Assembly (NCBI GenBank): GCA_021442745.1
Contig: JABUSI010000100.1
Coordinates: 1 to 13,488, forward strand
Direction: 5' to 3'
DNA from: Erysipelotrichaceae bacterium
GTDB taxonomy: Bacteria > Bacillota_I > Bacilli_A > Erysipelotrichales > Erysipelotrichaceae
DNA: 13,488 nucleotides
Shown here piece after piece: positions 13,005 to 13,488 of this stretch (position 1 is the stretch's first letter; the number at the start of each line of letters is the position of its first letter). A model generated the notes under the pieces. The model saw nothing but the letters and a program-made list of their open reading frames with translations. It was not told the origin of the DNA and ran no database searches. The position numbers and the translations under genes were made by a program.

Positions 13005-13488
13005 ATGAGTGAAACGAAAGTAATGCAACAGCAGGCTAAAAGAAAAGGAGTATGGAAAGATTTCTTTATCATGTTGAAAACGGTAAAGATGCCATGGGTC
13101 CTTTTGATTGTTTATGTTGTCTGGCAGATGATACAAACGAAAATAATATTGACAGTACCTCAGGTAAACGGGAATTTCTTTGCCGGCGATGCATCCGTGA
13201 AAAGCGTAACAATGTTCATCGGTATCGAATTACTGGTTACGGTGGTATGTCAGATCAGTCTGTATATGAATCATGTAATCCGTTATCAACTGAACCGTAA
13301 CCTGCGGAATGAACTCTGGGGGAAAATACTTAAAGTAAAACCGAAATATTATGATTCCGTCAGTCCGAATACCTTACTGAGTCGTATCACAAGCGATTCG
13401 GAAAGTATGAATGAGTTTCTGATGGATATCGTACTGGGAATCTTATCTTCTGTATATACTTTGGTTCTGACTATTTATGAAATAATAG
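13005..13488 (+). CDS. ABC exporter, membrane-domain part (cut by the window end)
   Basis: An open frame of 161 codons running off the window. The first 28 residues are a charged cytoplasmic tail. Hydrophobic helices follow at about 29-50 (MPWVLLIVYVVWQMIQTKII) and 68-88 (VTMFIGIELLVTVVCQISLY), then RYQLNRNLRNELWGKILKVK (93-112), YYDSVSPNTLLSRITSDSESM (115-135) and a third helix from about 139. The YYDxxxxxxLLSRxxxDxExM pattern is the usual intracellular coupling segment of type I ABC exporters (FFDxxxxGxLxSRxxxD), so the ATPase domain is expected beyond the window. The ATG lies three bases after the regulator stop with AGAGGG as ribosome-binding site, so the two genes share an operon. The substrate is unknown. 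Confidence 0.85.
   Translation, partial: MSETKVMQQQAKRKGVWKDFFIMLKTVKMPWVLLIVYVVWQMIQTKIILTVPQVNGNFFAGDASVKSVTMFIGIELLVTVVCQISLYMNHVIRYQLNRNLRNELWGKILKVKPKYYDSVSPNTLLSRITSDSESMNEFLMDIVLGILSSVYTLVLTIYEII

Noticed and set aside
1..13488. Prophage, insertion sequence, CRISPR array, tRNA or rRNA
   Set aside because: No transposase, integrase, phage structural gene, regularly spaced repeat, cloverleaf or rRNA-like sequence was seen.

Overview
The window is an ordinary-looking stretch of chromosome from an AT-rich Gram-positive bacterium, most likely an anaerobic Firmicute (Bacillota). The evidence is strong AGGAGG/GGTGAT-type ribosome-binding sites, short intergenic gaps with hairpin plus T-run terminators, a DUF4250 small protein, cofactor-independent phosphoglycerate mutase, and a PurA/PurB pair of the kind I associate with Clostridia and Erysipelotrichia. 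I lean towards Erysipelotrichia, but from general resemblance only. No phage genes, transposase, tRNA, rRNA or CRISPR array were seen.

Layout. A 59-residue DUF4250 protein (15-194) precedes gpmI (261-1847), which ends at a clean terminator. A COG0523-like P-loop GTPase with unusual motifs (1913-2872) converges on a degenerate Fic-fold protein (2878-3909, minus strand). That gene is divergent from a GNAT acetyltransferase (4013-4522), and the two are served by overlapping back-to-back promoters. A strong promoter then drives a 29-codon leader ORF coupled by an ATGA overlap to purB (4729-6162), followed 14 bases later by purA (6177-7466). Convergent to these is a tldD-tldE operon (minus strand, 10160 down to 7489), with a second GNAT gene (10227-10742) divergent from tldD. 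A nucleoside hydrolase gene follows (10772-11722), its extended -10 promoter using the GNAT stop codon. A DUF4430 lipoprotein (minus, 11776-12216) is divergent from a YheO-type regulator (12372-13001) that leads into a truncated ABC exporter gene (13005 to the window end).

Functional threads. purB and purA supply the two steps from IMP to AMP, PurB also acts earlier in IMP synthesis, and the nucleoside hydrolase salvages bases, so purine metabolism is the one shared theme. TldD/TldE form a two-subunit metallopeptidase. The right end looks like a small regulated unit (surface lipoprotein, regulator, exporter) with several inverted repeats in the shared intergenic region. The most unusual items are the Fic-like protein without a catalytic motif, the GTPase with altered CxCC and NKxD motifs, the purB leader ORF with its hairpin, and the operator-like repeats at 12250-12361. 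I did not find a clearly new multi-gene system.
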